Assembly: GCA_020444065.1 (NCBI GenBank)
Contig: JAHLLQ010000003.1
Coordinates: 630,979-694,978, forward strand
DNA length: 64,000 bases
Direction: 5' to 3'
From: a bacterium
GTDB taxonomy: Bacteria > Sumerlaeota > Sumerlaeia > SLMS01 > JAHLLQ01
Shown here: positions 1-8,736 of the stretch, one piece after another
How the letters are laid out: the number at the start of each line of letters is the position of its first letter
Numbering within the stretch: position 1 is the stretch's first letter
The notes under the pieces: generated by a model
Database searches by the model: none
Told to the model about the DNA's origin: nothing
Seen by the model: the letters and a program-made list of their open reading frames with translations, nothing else
Made by a program: the position numbers and the translations under genes

Positions 1-678
1 ATTGTTGATCAATTGCACTCGCAGCCCAGTCGGCAGGTGAGCCTTCAACTCGCCGGCATCGATCAGTGCATCCTCCGGCTTTGCATCCGGCAACGCGACC
101 GTTCCCATGTAGTAGCGAAGATCGGATTCCCACGCCAGAATCCGATAGGCGGGCGCTTCGGGAACTTCAACGGGGCCGAGAATTGCCGAACCATCTTCCT
201 CAATCTCGACCGGCGCATTGATCCAGCGCACCACATTCGCCAGGTCCAGAGCGCTCTCCGGGCCGGCGCCTTCGCGGCCGGCTTCCACCCAGGAGTTGTA
301 CTCGGCCAGATCTTCCGCAGAGACTTCCGTGATGCCCACTTGTGCGCGCAGCGATTTGCGATCGGCTCCGCCGGAAGGAAGAAGCGTCGCCGTCAGACGC
401 AGAGCTTGCGGCTTCAACTCCGGCTTGGATTCTTCGTCGCGTCGCGCAGGTTCTGCTGTGGCGGATTCGGTCGGAGTGGCCGTCGGAGCGGCCGGCTCCT
501 GCGGAGTCGGCACTGGCGTGGCGACTGCCTGCGCTTGCGTGTGCGGCGTCGATATCACTCCGGAGCGTACCGTTTCATCCCCGCCGCCGGAGAACACCAA
601 GTAGAGCGCGGCGCTCAGGGCCAGAACCCCGAGCACCGCGTAAATCCAACCAGTCGATCCTCGCCGCTGTTCGCTCAC
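1..678 (-). CDS. Membrane-anchored hypothetical protein, 3' end outside window
   Basis: The reading frame is open from a GTG at 678 to the window edge (226 codons), so the C-terminus is missing. The GTG is chosen because AGGAGGAAG lies 6 bases upstream; no in-frame ATG is near. Residues about 8-28 form one hydrophobic segment, followed by a low-complexity stretch rich in Pro, Thr, Ala and Glu (about 40-80) and then a soluble region with no motif I recognise. The expected topology is a single-pass protein with an extracytoplasmic domain. It begins 15 bases after the stop of the gene at 694-1491 and is probably cotranscribed with it. Function unknown. Confidence 0.75.
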   Translation of the reverse strand, partial: MSEQRRGSTGWIYAVLGVLALSAALYLVFSGGGDETVRSGVISTPHTQAQAVATPVPTPQEPAAPTATPTESATAEPARRDEESKPELKPQALRLTATLLPSGGADRKSLRAQVGITEVSAEDLAEYNSWVEAGREGAGPESALDLANVVRWINAPVEIEEDGSAILGPVEVPEAPAYRILAWESDLRYYMGTVALPDAKPEDALIDAGELKAHLPTGLRVQLINN

Positions 679-693
679 GCTTTCTTCCTCCTG

Positions 694-1491
694 CTACTGG
701 GCAAGCGCCGGCTCGCCTGCATCGGCATCGCTCGTCGATGAGTCCGAATTCTGTTGTTGATACTGCATCTGGCGCTGTTGCTGGCGCTGCCAATCCTTGA
801 AGGCCTCGCGAATCACCATTTCGATGACGATGACCATCGGCCGCTCTTCCAGTTTGTCGCGATGCTGCAGAATCATGTCGATGTTGGCCTGTGGAATACC
901 CGAATCATCGAGATCACGTAGAGCGCGATCCAGGTTGATGTTCACGTCCGCGTTCTGGTTGTTCCGCAGTTCATCGTCGACCTTGTAAATCATCTCTGTG
1001 AGATTCTCCCACAGATCGATCATCTCCTCGTTCCCATTGTCGGCAGCGTACTTGATGGTCAGTAGGGTCGTTTCCGAGTAGTAATTGAACTCGATAGGAG
1101 ACATCTCCTGCTCGCGCATGATAAGGGCCACATCCGACATGGCCGGGGGCAGTTTCGTCATCGCTAGGCTGACCACATCGCCGAAGGAAAGATCCGCTTT
1201 GCGCTTTTCCTGGGCCGCCGCAACGATTTCGCCGATGGCCGGGATCTGCAGGAAACGGTCGACCGTCTTGTCGCGGACAATCAGGTAGGCCTCGAACCGA
1301 TCCGGATCCATGGATCTATCCTCCGGTGCATCGAACGGATAGTCCTCCTGCACCTGGTGGATCTCGTTTGCGGCCTGTTCGTATGCGTTCGCCATTCCCT
1401 TGATCTTCACGCCGACGAATACAGCCAGGCCGACAGCCAACACGATGAGAAGGAGCGCCAGGACGCCGCAACCGATCAGGAATTTCTTCAT
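694..1491 (-). CDS. Single-pass membrane protein of unknown function
   Basis: A 265-residue protein. The ATG at 1491 is preferred over one eight codons upstream because it starts a typical signal-anchor (MKKFLIG, then a long aliphatic helix to about residue 32) and has GGGAG upstream. The rest is soluble, acidic and mostly helical in composition. Residues near 245-255 are Gln/Arg-rich, followed by a Ser/Asp-rich tail. I recognise no family. The next gene, another anchored protein, follows after 15 bases with its own strong ribosome site, so the two probably form a small envelope operon. It is divergent from trpF. Confidence 0.75.
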   Translation of the reverse strand: MKKFLIGCGVLALLLIVLAVGLAVFVGVKIKGMANAYEQAANEIHQVQEDYPFDAPEDRSMDPDRFEAYLIVRDKTVDRFLQIPAIGEIVAAAQEKRKADLSFGDVVSLAMTKLPPAMSDVALIMREQEMSPIEFNYYSETTLLTIKYAADNGNEEMIDLWENLTEMIYKVDDELRNNQNADVNINLDRALRDLDDSGIPQANIDMILQHRDKLEERPMVIVIEMVIREAFKDWQRQQQRQMQYQQQNSDSSTSDADAGEPALAQ

Positions 1492-1720
1492 GGTCTCTAT
1501 CTCCCTTGGCCGCACGATTCGGTGCGACCATCTGTGAGTCTTCGGAGGGTTCGGACACCCTTACCCCTGATCTCCAGGGGGCGGCAAGAGTCATTGCGCC
1601 CTCCGGCGTGATGGCACAGACCGCCCGGAACTTCCCTTGAGCGACCTGCGCCCCTTGCTCCATTCTACGCATACACACGGGCCGATATTCATCCAATGGC
1701 CTGATTTGAAAGGATTTCGC

Positions 1721-2404
1721 ATGCTCCCAACCAGTTTCCCACCCCTCCTGAAAGGTTCTGCTCATGTCAAAGTATGTGGTCTGACGCGAGCGGAGGATGC
1801 GCAACTGGCCTTGGATCTGGGTGCGTCATTTATTGGTTTGATCTTCGCCGCCGAAAGCCCTCGTCGCGTCACACGAGAGCAAGCCAAGGCGGTTCTCGAT
1901 GGCCTTCGCACGTCCGAAGAGAACCCTGTTCTTCCCATCGGTGTGTTTGTTCATGAACCGATCGAAGAGATCGTCGACCTCGTTGAAACGTTGGGTCTGG
2001 CCGGCGTGCAGATGCACTCCGAGCGCTTGCCGGAAGAGATCGGTGTGGTTCCCGTGCCGGTCATTCAAGCCGTACGAGTTGGCGGGACAGAGAACGAAGA
2101 GGAGATTGAGACGGCGTTGAAGATCGGACCTGTGCTGCTGGATACGTTTGTGAAGGGCAAGATGGGCGGAACCGGCAAGACGTTCGATCATGCGATCGCG
2201 CAGCCATTCCTTGGCCAGGGTGCAGTGTTCATTGCCGGCGGATTGAATCCGGAGAATATCGGCTCGATCGTTTCGGAGTTCCGAACCCGTGGCGCGTTGC
2301 CCTACGCATTCGATGTTTCGAGCGGCCTGGAAGAAAGCCCAGGCGTGAAGTCGCCGGAGAAGATGCGGAAGTTCTTTGCGGAAGTGGAGCGTGCTCTGCA
2401 GTAG
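1721..2404 (+). CDS. trpF: Phosphoribosylanthranilate isomerase
   Basis: A 227-residue (beta/alpha)8 enzyme of cytoplasmic tryptophan synthesis that converts N-(5'-phosphoribosyl)anthranilate to CdRP. The family hallmarks are visible: KVCGLTR near the N-terminus with the catalytic Cys, FIGLIFAAESPRRV with its conserved Ser-Pro-Arg, the LLDT catalytic Asp segment, and the C-terminal phosphate-binding ...FIAGGLNPENI and AFDVSSGLE motifs. The ATG at 1721 is chosen because AAAGGA lies about 7 bases before it; longer in-frame starts add non-homologous residues. No other trp gene is adjacent, so the pathway is dispersed in this genome. It converges on the transporter gene ending at 2428. Confidence 0.95.
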   Translation: MLPTSFPPLLKGSAHVKVCGLTRAEDAQLALDLGASFIGLIFAAESPRRVTREQAKAVLDGLRTSEENPVLPIGVFVHEPIEEIVDLVETLGLAGVQMHSERLPEEIGVVPVPVIQAVRVGGTENEEEIETALKIGPVLLDTFVKGKMGGTGKTFDHAIAQPFLGQGAVFIAGGLNPENIGSIVSEFRTRGALPYAFDVSSGLEESPGVKSPEKMRKFFAEVERALQ

Positions 2405-2427
2405 GCACAAACAGAGCCGCTCCCCAC

Positions 2428-4041
2428 TTACGTTCCACCCAAGGCCTTCAACGCGAGTCCCAGAATTTGTGACAGAATCGTGACGAGGATCAACGCCACC
2501 GGATACACCGTAGCGTAGGCGACCGCGGGCACGTCTGAGTCGGCGGCGTTGCTCGCGACGCCGAGGCCCGGCGTGCTGGTCATGCCGCCGCAAATCGCGC
2601 CCAGCGTGCTCAAGATGTCGAGTTTCAGGACCCAGCGCGCGAAGATGTAGGAAGCGGCCAGCGGAACCGCGGCGATCACAACGCCTGCGATGAAGAGCTG
2701 GACCCCTTGTGCCTTCAACACCTCGACGAAGTTCGCCCCTGCCTTCGTCCCAGCCCCCGCAAGGAAGAAGATCAGGCCCATTTCGCGGATGAAGATTTTG
2801 GCTGCCAGCGGCATGCGGAAGGACAGCGGACCGATGCGCCCGAAGTGACCGACGATCAGTGCTGCAAACAGGGGGCCGCCGGCCATGCCGAGCGCAACGC
2901 GCAACTCGCCGGGGAACGGCAATGGAATGAGGCCGATCGCCACACCGACCGCCAGTCCCAGCGACAACGGCAGGAAACGTGTTTCCTGCAGGCGGCGCTC
3001 CTGGTGACCGACCAGCGGCATGAAGCGCTGGCAATCAGCGCTATCGCCCACGATGCGAATCGTATCGCCGAATTCCAGGGTCGACGAACCGGTCGGTACC
3101 ATCTCGATCTCGTCGCGCCACAACCGCGTGACGACGATGCCGTAGCGCTCGCGAATGTGCAGTTCATCCAGGCGCTTGCCGGCCACGGCGTCTTCGCTCA
3201 CAATCAGCGTGTGCGACACGATGTTCGACGGCGGCTCTTCAACATTCTCAATCTGTGGGCCTATCAGCATCTCAAGCTTGTGCAGATTGTCGTCGGTGCC
3301 GATTGCGCGCACGCGATCGCCCAACTGCAGTTCCGCTTCGTTGCGAGCGGGGATTGTGTGTCCGAGCTTCGTGATGCGTGAAATGGCCGTTGTCGTCAGG
3401 TGGGCGGAGGACAGTTCGTCGACCGTTTTGCCGTGCAACTGTGGGTTCTTCATTTCGAGCCACACGACCTTGACGCCCGGTCCCTTCATCTTGCGTTCGA
3501 CCTCTTTCGCTTCCTTTTTCAGATCGATTCGCAGGAAACGCGGCATCAACTGAACGAACAGCACGACACCCACGACGCCGAATGGATAGGCGACACCATA
3601 ACCGACGGAGACGTTCGGATCCTTCAGGGCTTCAAGCGCGGCGGCCAGGCCCGGCGTCGTCGTCAACGATCCGGTGTACAGACCCGTAGAGAGCGCGGCG
3701 CCGAAGTGGAAAATCATTTCCATTGCAACCGTCGCAGCGAAGCCCGCAGCCAGCGTCACAATAGCCAGCATGGCAAACGCGATTCCCCGGCTTCGGAAGG
3801 CCTTGAAGAAGCGCGGCCCTGCTTGCAGGCCGACGGCGTAGACGAATAGCGCCACGCCAAGCGTCGTAATCGCTCCCGGGATTGCGATCCCGAAGTGCCC
3901 AAACACCAGCGCCACAAACAGAACGCCCGACGCGCCGAGAGACACACCTCGGATGCTGAGGTTGCCGATCAAGGTGCCCAGAAGGATGATGAGAAACAGA
4001 GAAAGGGTGGTGTTGCCCTGCAAAAACTCGATGACGTTCAA
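2428..4041 (-). CDS. AspT/YidE-family transporter with paired RCK_C domains
   Basis: A 537-residue inner-membrane transporter. It shows the AspT/YidE/YbjL architecture: an N-terminal half of about five membrane helices containing GVALFVYAVGLQAGP, two TrkA-C (RCK_C) domains at about 190-265 and 282-355, then a second homologous membrane half (about 360-537) with GLIFFLAGAGTKAG and GAICGGMTSTPGLG. The two halves are an internal duplication typical of the family, whose known members exchange amino acids or dicarboxylates; the substrate here cannot be read from sequence. The start is a TTG at 4041 with no clear Shine-Dalgarno and no in-frame ATG nearby, so the exact start is uncertain. It stands alone. 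Confidence 0.88.
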   Translation of the reverse strand: MNVIEFLQGNTTLSLFLIILLGTLIGNLSIRGVSLGASGVLFVALVFGHFGIAIPGAITTLGVALFVYAVGLQAGPRFFKAFRSRGIAFAMLAIVTLAAGFAATVAMEMIFHFGAALSTGLYTGSLTTTPGLAAALEALKDPNVSVGYGVAYPFGVVGVVLFVQLMPRFLRIDLKKEAKEVERKMKGPGVKVVWLEMKNPQLHGKTVDELSSAHLTTTAISRITKLGHTIPARNEAELQLGDRVRAIGTDDNLHKLEMLIGPQIENVEEPPSNIVSHTLIVSEDAVAGKRLDELHIRERYGIVVTRLWRDEIEMVPTGSSTLEFGDTIRIVGDSADCQRFMPLVGHQERRLQETRFLPLSLGLAVGVAIGLIPLPFPGELRVALGMAGGPLFAALIVGHFGRIGPLSFRMPLAAKIFIREMGLIFFLAGAGTKAGANFVEVLKAQGVQLFIAGVVIAAVPLAASYIFARWVLKLDILSTLGAICGGMTSTPGLGVASNAADSDVPAVAYATVYPVALILVTILSQILGLALKALGGT

Positions 4042-4447
4042 GGGAGGAGAGGAAACTCCAAGAGGGTTTTCAGCGGCGGCCTGTCCTTCTCGCGGCCGAC
4101 GCGTATCGATAGTGCATTTCGGGGCACGGGTGCAATCCCTGACCTGGACATCATCGGTCCAAAATCACCGCTTTGTCGCCATTCGGACGCTCTAAATCGG
4201 CAGATTAAGCGTTTGCGAATGTTTTCCCTTGCCAGGGGGGCCGCGGCCGCCGACCCTCCGTCCGTCGTTGTTCTGACGTATGATTGATGCAGGTTCTGCT
4301 TTCTTCCCCTTCCTCACTCCTGCGTACCGCTCTCCTCCCCCGAATTCCGGGTTCCGTCTTCGCGCCTGCGCGATGCGGCTGGCGAGCACCTGAACCAGTC
4401 GCCATTCGCACTGAAGACAAAATCCCCGGAAGGACTCTTCCACATAT
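4042..4447. other. Divergent intergenic region between transporter and helicase
   Basis: About 400 bases that must carry promoters for both flanking genes. I see no tRNA, repeat or convincing small gene. The long leader ahead of the helicase is compatible with post-transcriptional control, as is known for some DEAD-box genes, but I see no specific structure that proves it. Confidence 0.4.
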
Positions 4448-5680
4448 ATGACGTTTACTGAAATGCACCTCGACCCCCGCTGTCTCCGAATTCTTGAGAA
4501 GCAGGGGATCACCACACCTACGCCCATCCAGGAACAGGCAATTCCCGTCGCTTTGAGTGGTCGGGACTTGATCGCCATCGCGCAAACTGGAACGGGCAAG
4601 ACGCTCGCCTTTGGATTGCCCGCGCTTGCTCGGCTTGAAAACACCCCCCGCGGCCACACGGGCATGCTCGTGCTGGCCCCCACACGCGAACTTGCGCAGC
4701 AAGTCCACGACGTACTCGCGCCTCTTGCGCGTGCCATGAAGCTGACCAGCGCCTGTATCTACGGCGGTGTCGGCATGGCTCCCCAGGAGCAGGCCCTGCG
4801 CCGCGGCGTCAGCATTGTCGTCGCCACGCCCGGACGGCTGCTCGATCACATCCAGCGCCGCAACACGCGCTTCAGCAAGATCTCGGAGCTCGTCCTGGAC
4901 GAGGCTGATCGCATGCTCGACATGGGCTTCCTGCCGGACATTCGCCGGATCATGGCGGAACTGCCTGCGCAGCGCCAGACGATGATGTTCTCCGCCACGT
5001 TCCCTGACGAAATCGCCAATCTGACCAAGTCGATGCAGAACAACCCCCACCGGATTGAAATCGGCGCTGTTGCTCAGCCCGTGGATGCGGTGCACCAGAC
5101 GATGTACGCCGTCGCCCGGGACCAGAAGTCCGAACTGCTGGCCGATATTCTTCGAGAGAAGGATGTCACCTCGACGGTCGTGTTCGTTCGCACCAAGCGC
5201 TCGACCGATCGCGTTGCCAAGACGCTGGAGCGCCAGGGCTACCGCGCGGCCGCGATTCACGGCGGCTACACGCAGAACCGCCGCCAGCGCGCAATCGATG
5301 GCTTCCGCAAGGGGCGCCACAAGATCCTGGTCGCCACCGACGTCGCCGCACGTGGCCTGGACGTGAAGGGCATCTCTCACGTGATCAACTACGACCTTCC
5401 GGCAACCTCGGACGACTACGTCCATCGGATCGGCCGCACCGCCCGCGCAAGCGCTACAGGTAATGCCATTACGTTCGTCTGTCCCGACGAAGGCCGCGAT
5501 TTGGCGCTGCTCGAGCGGGCTATCGGTCGCCAGATCGAACGGATTTCGTGGGATGGCGAGGCCATGCTCGATTACCAGGCATCCTCGGTTCGCAGGCGCC
5601 GGCCGGCACCTGCGCCCGCCAGGAAGAGCTTCAAGCCCAAGGGCCAACGCCGCTCGGACAATCGCCCTCGTCGCTACTAA
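4448..5680 (+). CDS. DEAD-box ATP-dependent RNA helicase, RhlE-like
   Basis: A 410-residue cytoplasmic RNA helicase. Motifs appear in order: Q motif (TTPTPIQEQAIP, about 22-33), Walker A AQTGTGKT (45-52), PTRELA (78-83), TPGR, DEAD at about 150, SAT, then in the second RecA domain ARGLDVKG and HRIGRTAR. The tail after about residue 385 is a short basic Arg/Lys/Pro extension, as in RhlE-type enzymes that use it to hold RNA. It likely acts in rRNA maturation or mRNA turnover. A GGAAGGA lies about 13 bases before the chosen ATG, which is longer spacing than usual. An intrinsic terminator follows at 5705, so the gene is monocistronic. Confidence 0.93.
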   Translation: MTFTEMHLDPRCLRILEKQGITTPTPIQEQAIPVALSGRDLIAIAQTGTGKTLAFGLPALARLENTPRGHTGMLVLAPTRELAQQVHDVLAPLARAMKLTSACIYGGVGMAPQEQALRRGVSIVVATPGRLLDHIQRRNTRFSKISELVLDEADRMLDMGFLPDIRRIMAELPAQRQTMMFSATFPDEIANLTKSMQNNPHRIEIGAVAQPVDAVHQTMYAVARDQKSELLADILREKDVTSTVVFVRTKRSTDRVAKTLERQGYRAAAIHGGYTQNRRQRAIDGFRKGRHKILVATDVAARGLDVKGISHVINYDLPATSDDYVHRIGRTARASATGNAITFVCPDEGRDLALLERAIGRQIERISWDGEAMLDYQASSVRRRRPAPAPARKSFKPKGQRRSDNRPRRY

Positions 5681-5704
5681 GCCGACCAACATCGCAATCA
5701 TTCT

Positions 5705-5737
5705 CCCGGCGCCCACCCAGGCGCCGGGATTTCTTTT
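5705..5737 (+). terminator. Rho-independent terminator after helicase
   Basis: Perfect 9-bp stem CCCGGCGCC / GGCGCCGGG with a 6-base loop, followed by ATTTCTTTT. It lies 25 bases after the helicase stop. Confidence 0.85.
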
Positions 5738-5806
5738 GGGGCTCCCGGAACCGGCGAGAACTGGCGTGGTGGCGGTCAAAGTCCTTGTCTTTCACGGACT
5801 CGCTGT

Positions 5807-5842
5807 CCGACTCTCAGAGTCGTCCTCGCACCCGAGAGTCGG
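5807..5842 (+). other. Inverted repeat in leader of the peptide-binding protein gene
   Basis: CCGACTCTC and GAGAGTCGG form a perfect 9-bp stem with an 18-base loop, ending 30 bases before the start codon of the OppA-like gene. No T-run follows, so it is not a terminator; it may be an mRNA leader hairpin or a protein-binding site. Confidence 0.4.
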
Positions 5843-5872
5843 GGACTGAACACTACTGAAGGACGGGCATCT

Positions 5873-7558
5873 ATGAAACTCACGCGCCTTTTCGGGCTAC
5901 TTATGATCGGAATGCTGGTGGCCTGCTCGCCCCAGGAAGCCGGTGATAATGGCGGTGGCTCCTCGGAATCCGCTAACGCCGGACAGCAAAATGAGCGCAC
6001 GTTCCCGCCTGCGCCAAAGGGCACCATCCGCATCAATCTTGGCGCCGAGCCTTTCAGCCTCGATCCCAACACCGCCAACGACATCCCGTCCTCAAAGGTC
6101 ATTCGTCACCTGCAGGAGGGGCTGATTCGATTGGACGGCGACGCGCAGCCGAAACCTGCCGTCGCGGAGAGTTGGGAGCACGACGATGCCTACAAGGTCT
6201 GGACGTTCCATTTGCGTGACGGGATGACCTGGACGAATGGCGATCCAGTCGTGGCCGGTGATTTCGTGTTTGCCCTGCGGCGAATTCTGACGCCCGCGAC
6301 CCAGGCGCAGTATGCGCAGATGGTCTTCGGTTTCCTCGAAGGTGGCCGCGAGTTCTATTCATCCAACGGTGAAGATGACGAGAACTTCGGTGCTCGGGCG
6401 ATCGACGATCACACGCTGGAGATTCGTCTGACGGCGCCGACGCCGTTCTTCCCGACTGTTGTGAACCACCCGAGCTGGTACGCGCTGAATCGTCGCGCCG
6501 TGGAAGCGAACGGCGATCGCTGGGCATTGAGCGCAGACACTTATGTTGGAAACGGTCCGTACATTCTGGAAGACTGGGCGCCGAAGGATCGCATCATCGT
6601 CACGAAGAATCCGAACTACTACGGGGCGGACGAAGTGAATTTTGATAAGATCGTGTTCCGCATGATCGAGAGCGAATCCACCGCGCTCGCTGCCTTCGAA
6701 GCCGGCGATCTCGATATCATCGATCGCATCCCTCTGCCGGAAGTGAAGCGCCTGCGCGAGACGCCCGAGTGGGCCGCTCCGCCGTACCTGGGCTGCTACT
6801 ACGTCTGCTACAACGTGACCGAGCCACCGTTCGACGATCTGGCGCTGCGCAAGGCGTTCTCGCTGACAATCAATCGCGATATGATCGTGAACAAGCTGAC
6901 GCGGCGCGGCGAAACACCCGCCACCGGTTACGTACCGGAGGGCATTCCTCTTCCGAACGGGAAGGACTATCGCGAGGTTGCTCCGAAGTTCATTCCGACG
7001 GGCGATTTTGCGAAGAATCTCGCCGAGGCCAAGCGCATACTGGCCGAGGCTGGATACGGAAATGGCAAATCGATTCCGCGCGTGTCCTACCTGTATAATA
7101 CAGCGGACGAGCACAAAATCATTGCCGAAGCGATGCAGGCGGTGTGGCAGGTATCGCTTGGCGCGAACGTCGATCTGGTGAATGTTGAATGGAAGGTCAA
7201 AATCGATCGCGGCAATACTCAGGATTACGAGTTCATGCGCTCCGGTTGGATCGGTGACTATCTGGATCCGATGACATTCCTGGATATTTTCGAAACCGGC
7301 GGCGGCAACAACGATGCGGGTTATTCAAATCCGCGTTACGACGAATTGCTCGAGAAGGCGCGCCAGGAGACGAATCCAGACAAGCGCCTCGAGTACATGA
7401 TCGAGTTGGAACGAATTCTGGTCGAAGAGGATTGTGTCGTCGCGCCGATCTATTTCTATCGCGAACCCTTCCTGATTCGCACAGACGTCAAGGACTGGGT
7501 GCGCAACGCGCTTGGCGACCTGGACGTTTCGCGCGCCTATCGAGTGGGGGAGACGTAA
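5873..7558 (+). CDS. Peptide ABC transporter substrate-binding lipoprotein (OppA family, SBP_bac_5)
   Basis: A 561-residue exported lipoprotein. The N-terminus is a lipoprotein signal with lipobox LVAC (Cys about residue 19) followed by a Gly/Ser/Asn-rich linker. The mature part is a class C (family 5) solute-binding protein: EPFSLDPNTAND near the start, the YVGNGPYILEDW signature near 225, and typical lobe sequences such as YVCYNVTEPPFDD and ALRKAFSLTINRD. Family members bind oligopeptides and feed an Opp permease. No permease or ATPase gene lies next to it, so it is an orphan receptor here. The start has GAAGGA 9 bases upstream. Confidence 0.92.
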   Translation: MKLTRLFGLLMIGMLVACSPQEAGDNGGGSSESANAGQQNERTFPPAPKGTIRINLGAEPFSLDPNTANDIPSSKVIRHLQEGLIRLDGDAQPKPAVAESWEHDDAYKVWTFHLRDGMTWTNGDPVVAGDFVFALRRILTPATQAQYAQMVFGFLEGGREFYSSNGEDDENFGARAIDDHTLEIRLTAPTPFFPTVVNHPSWYALNRRAVEANGDRWALSADTYVGNGPYILEDWAPKDRIIVTKNPNYYGADEVNFDKIVFRMIESESTALAAFEAGDLDIIDRIPLPEVKRLRETPEWAAPPYLGCYYVCYNVTEPPFDDLALRKAFSLTINRDMIVNKLTRRGETPATGYVPEGIPLPNGKDYREVAPKFIPTGDFAKNLAEAKRILAEAGYGNGKSIPRVSYLYNTADEHKIIAEAMQAVWQVSLGANVDLVNVEWKVKIDRGNTQDYEFMRSGWIGDYLDPMTFLDIFETGGGNNDAGYSNPRYDELLEKARQETNPDKRLEYMIELERILVEEDCVVAPIYFYREPFLIRTDVKDWVRNALGDLDVSRAYRVGET

Positions 7559-7591
7559 AAGAGGGACGGAGGCCTTCGTGTTCTTGTTGTT

Positions 7592-8084
7592 GCACCCCTT
7601 CAGGGTGCCTGAGTTCCACGAATCGCACACCCAGGGTGGCGCTCACGTTGTTCGCTGACCCTGGGCTATCTGATGTGGAATCCCGTTGGGATTCAAAGAT
7701 GGCGACGCCAAGTGCATTCTGGCGATTAGTCCGATGGACTCGAACATCCGGAAATCCAAGGCAAGTGGATGCTCCTCCCTGGGATGGGTACCCCAGGCTA
7801 TCTGATTTGTAGTTACGTTGGGATCTCGGTTTGCGGGCGGGCCGCATACTCTGTCGATAAGTCCGAAGGACTTGAACATCCAGAAGCTATGGGCAAGCAA
7901 ACCCTCCGCCCTGGGACAACTGGCTCCAGGCTGTGTGACGTGGAATCCCTCTGGGATTCTGTTAAGCCTGCGGGCGGACTGTTCTACTGACAAGTCCGAA
8001 CGACTTGAACATCCGACAGCCCAGGGCAAGCGAATGCGCCGCCCTGGGGCACCGGGCCCGTCAATCTGCACGCTGAAGGCGTGC
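7592..8084. repeat. Composite palindromic repeat cluster 1 (REP/BIME-like)
   Basis: This non-coding stretch is built from at least three repeated hairpin types. X is of the form AAGTCCGAA.GACTT followed by GAACATC, or in reverse TGGAATCCC..TGGGATTC. L is GCCCAGGGCAAGCG...GCCCTGGG. Z is GCACGCTGAAGGCGTGC followed by AAC. Copies appear as Z'-L'-X', X-L-X', X-L-X' and X-L-Z across about 490 bases. The same elements flank the Y1 transposase at 33.4-34.0 kb and recur at 40.06-40.31 kb. The compensated stem changes between copies suggest that structure is conserved. It fills most of the gap between the OppA-like gene and the thioredoxin gene. Confidence 0.8.
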
Positions 8085-8112
8085 AACAGGGTCAGATCTG
8101 GTCTAATTCACT

Positions 8113-8652
8113 CTATTTGTTTTTGGGAAGATGCTTCTCAACAAGCGCCTCGAGTTCCTCTTCGTGCAGGGGCTCGAGCCGTGCTTCGAGTTGGTTCCCT
8201 TCGCGGTCGTAAATGAACGTCGCGGGCAACGCGCCGGACCATTCTTTCGAGAACGCATAGATCAGCTTGTCGGGATCTGCGCTGACGACGAAGTTGGGAT
8301 AGGGAATCCCCTTCTTCTTCAGGAACGGGGGGACTGTTTCTTGCCATTCATTGGGAAAGTCCGCAGAAAGGCCGACGAATAGCACGCCTTCGTCTTTGTA
8401 CTCGTTCGATACCGCCACGAAGCCAGGCAGTTCCGCGACGCACGGTGCACACCACGTTGCCCAGAAGTTCACGACCAGCAGGTCGTGATCGTGACCAGCC
8501 AGCAGCGCCTCGATTTCGTCCATATGGATCAATGCCGATTCGCCCGCCGCGGGCAGCGTCACCGTCGGCGACGTCGGCGAATCATCCGCCTGCGCCAAAC
8601 CGGGCAGGAACAAGATCGTAGCCAGTGCAAGAATCGCGAGCGGGCGCAGCAT
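8113..8652 (-). CDS. TlpA-like exported thioredoxin-fold protein
   Basis: A 179-residue protein with a Sec signal peptide (about 1-21, ending GLAQA) and a thioredoxin fold. The active site WCAPC is at about residues 67-71 after VVNFWAT, and the cis-proline segment is ALPATF. Members of the TlpA/ResA group act outside the cytoplasm, reducing disulfides of apocytochromes or other envelope proteins. The ATG at 8652 is chosen because it begins the signal peptide and has GGAG 9 bases upstream. It lies 84 bases downstream of the cysteine-repeat redoxin gene on the same strand, so the two probably form one redox operon. That partnership is inferred. Confidence 0.88.
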   Translation of the reverse strand: MLRPLAILALATILFLPGLAQADDSPTSPTVTLPAAGESALIHMDEIEALLAGHDHDLLVVNFWATWCAPCVAELPGFVAVSNEYKDEGVLFVGLSADFPNEWQETVPPFLKKKGIPYPNFVVSADPDKLIYAFSKEWSGALPATFIYDREGNQLEARLEPLHEEELEALVEKHLPKNK

Positions 8653-8736
8653 ATCGAGAACTCCGGGGAAGATGTGAAAAGGCGCCCGGACGGCAATTGC
8701 CGATCCGGGCGCCAGAGACTTACGTACCTTCGGCAA

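Noticed and set aside
4205-5779. Long open frame (524 codons) on the minus strand across the helicase gene
   Set aside because: It mirrors the helicase gene, whose motifs are all intact on the plus strand. The minus frame has no recognisable domain and no ribosome site.
7592-8084. CRISPR array
   Set aside because: The repeated units are palindromic, vary in sequence, alternate in orientation and lack constant-length spacers; no cas gene is present.
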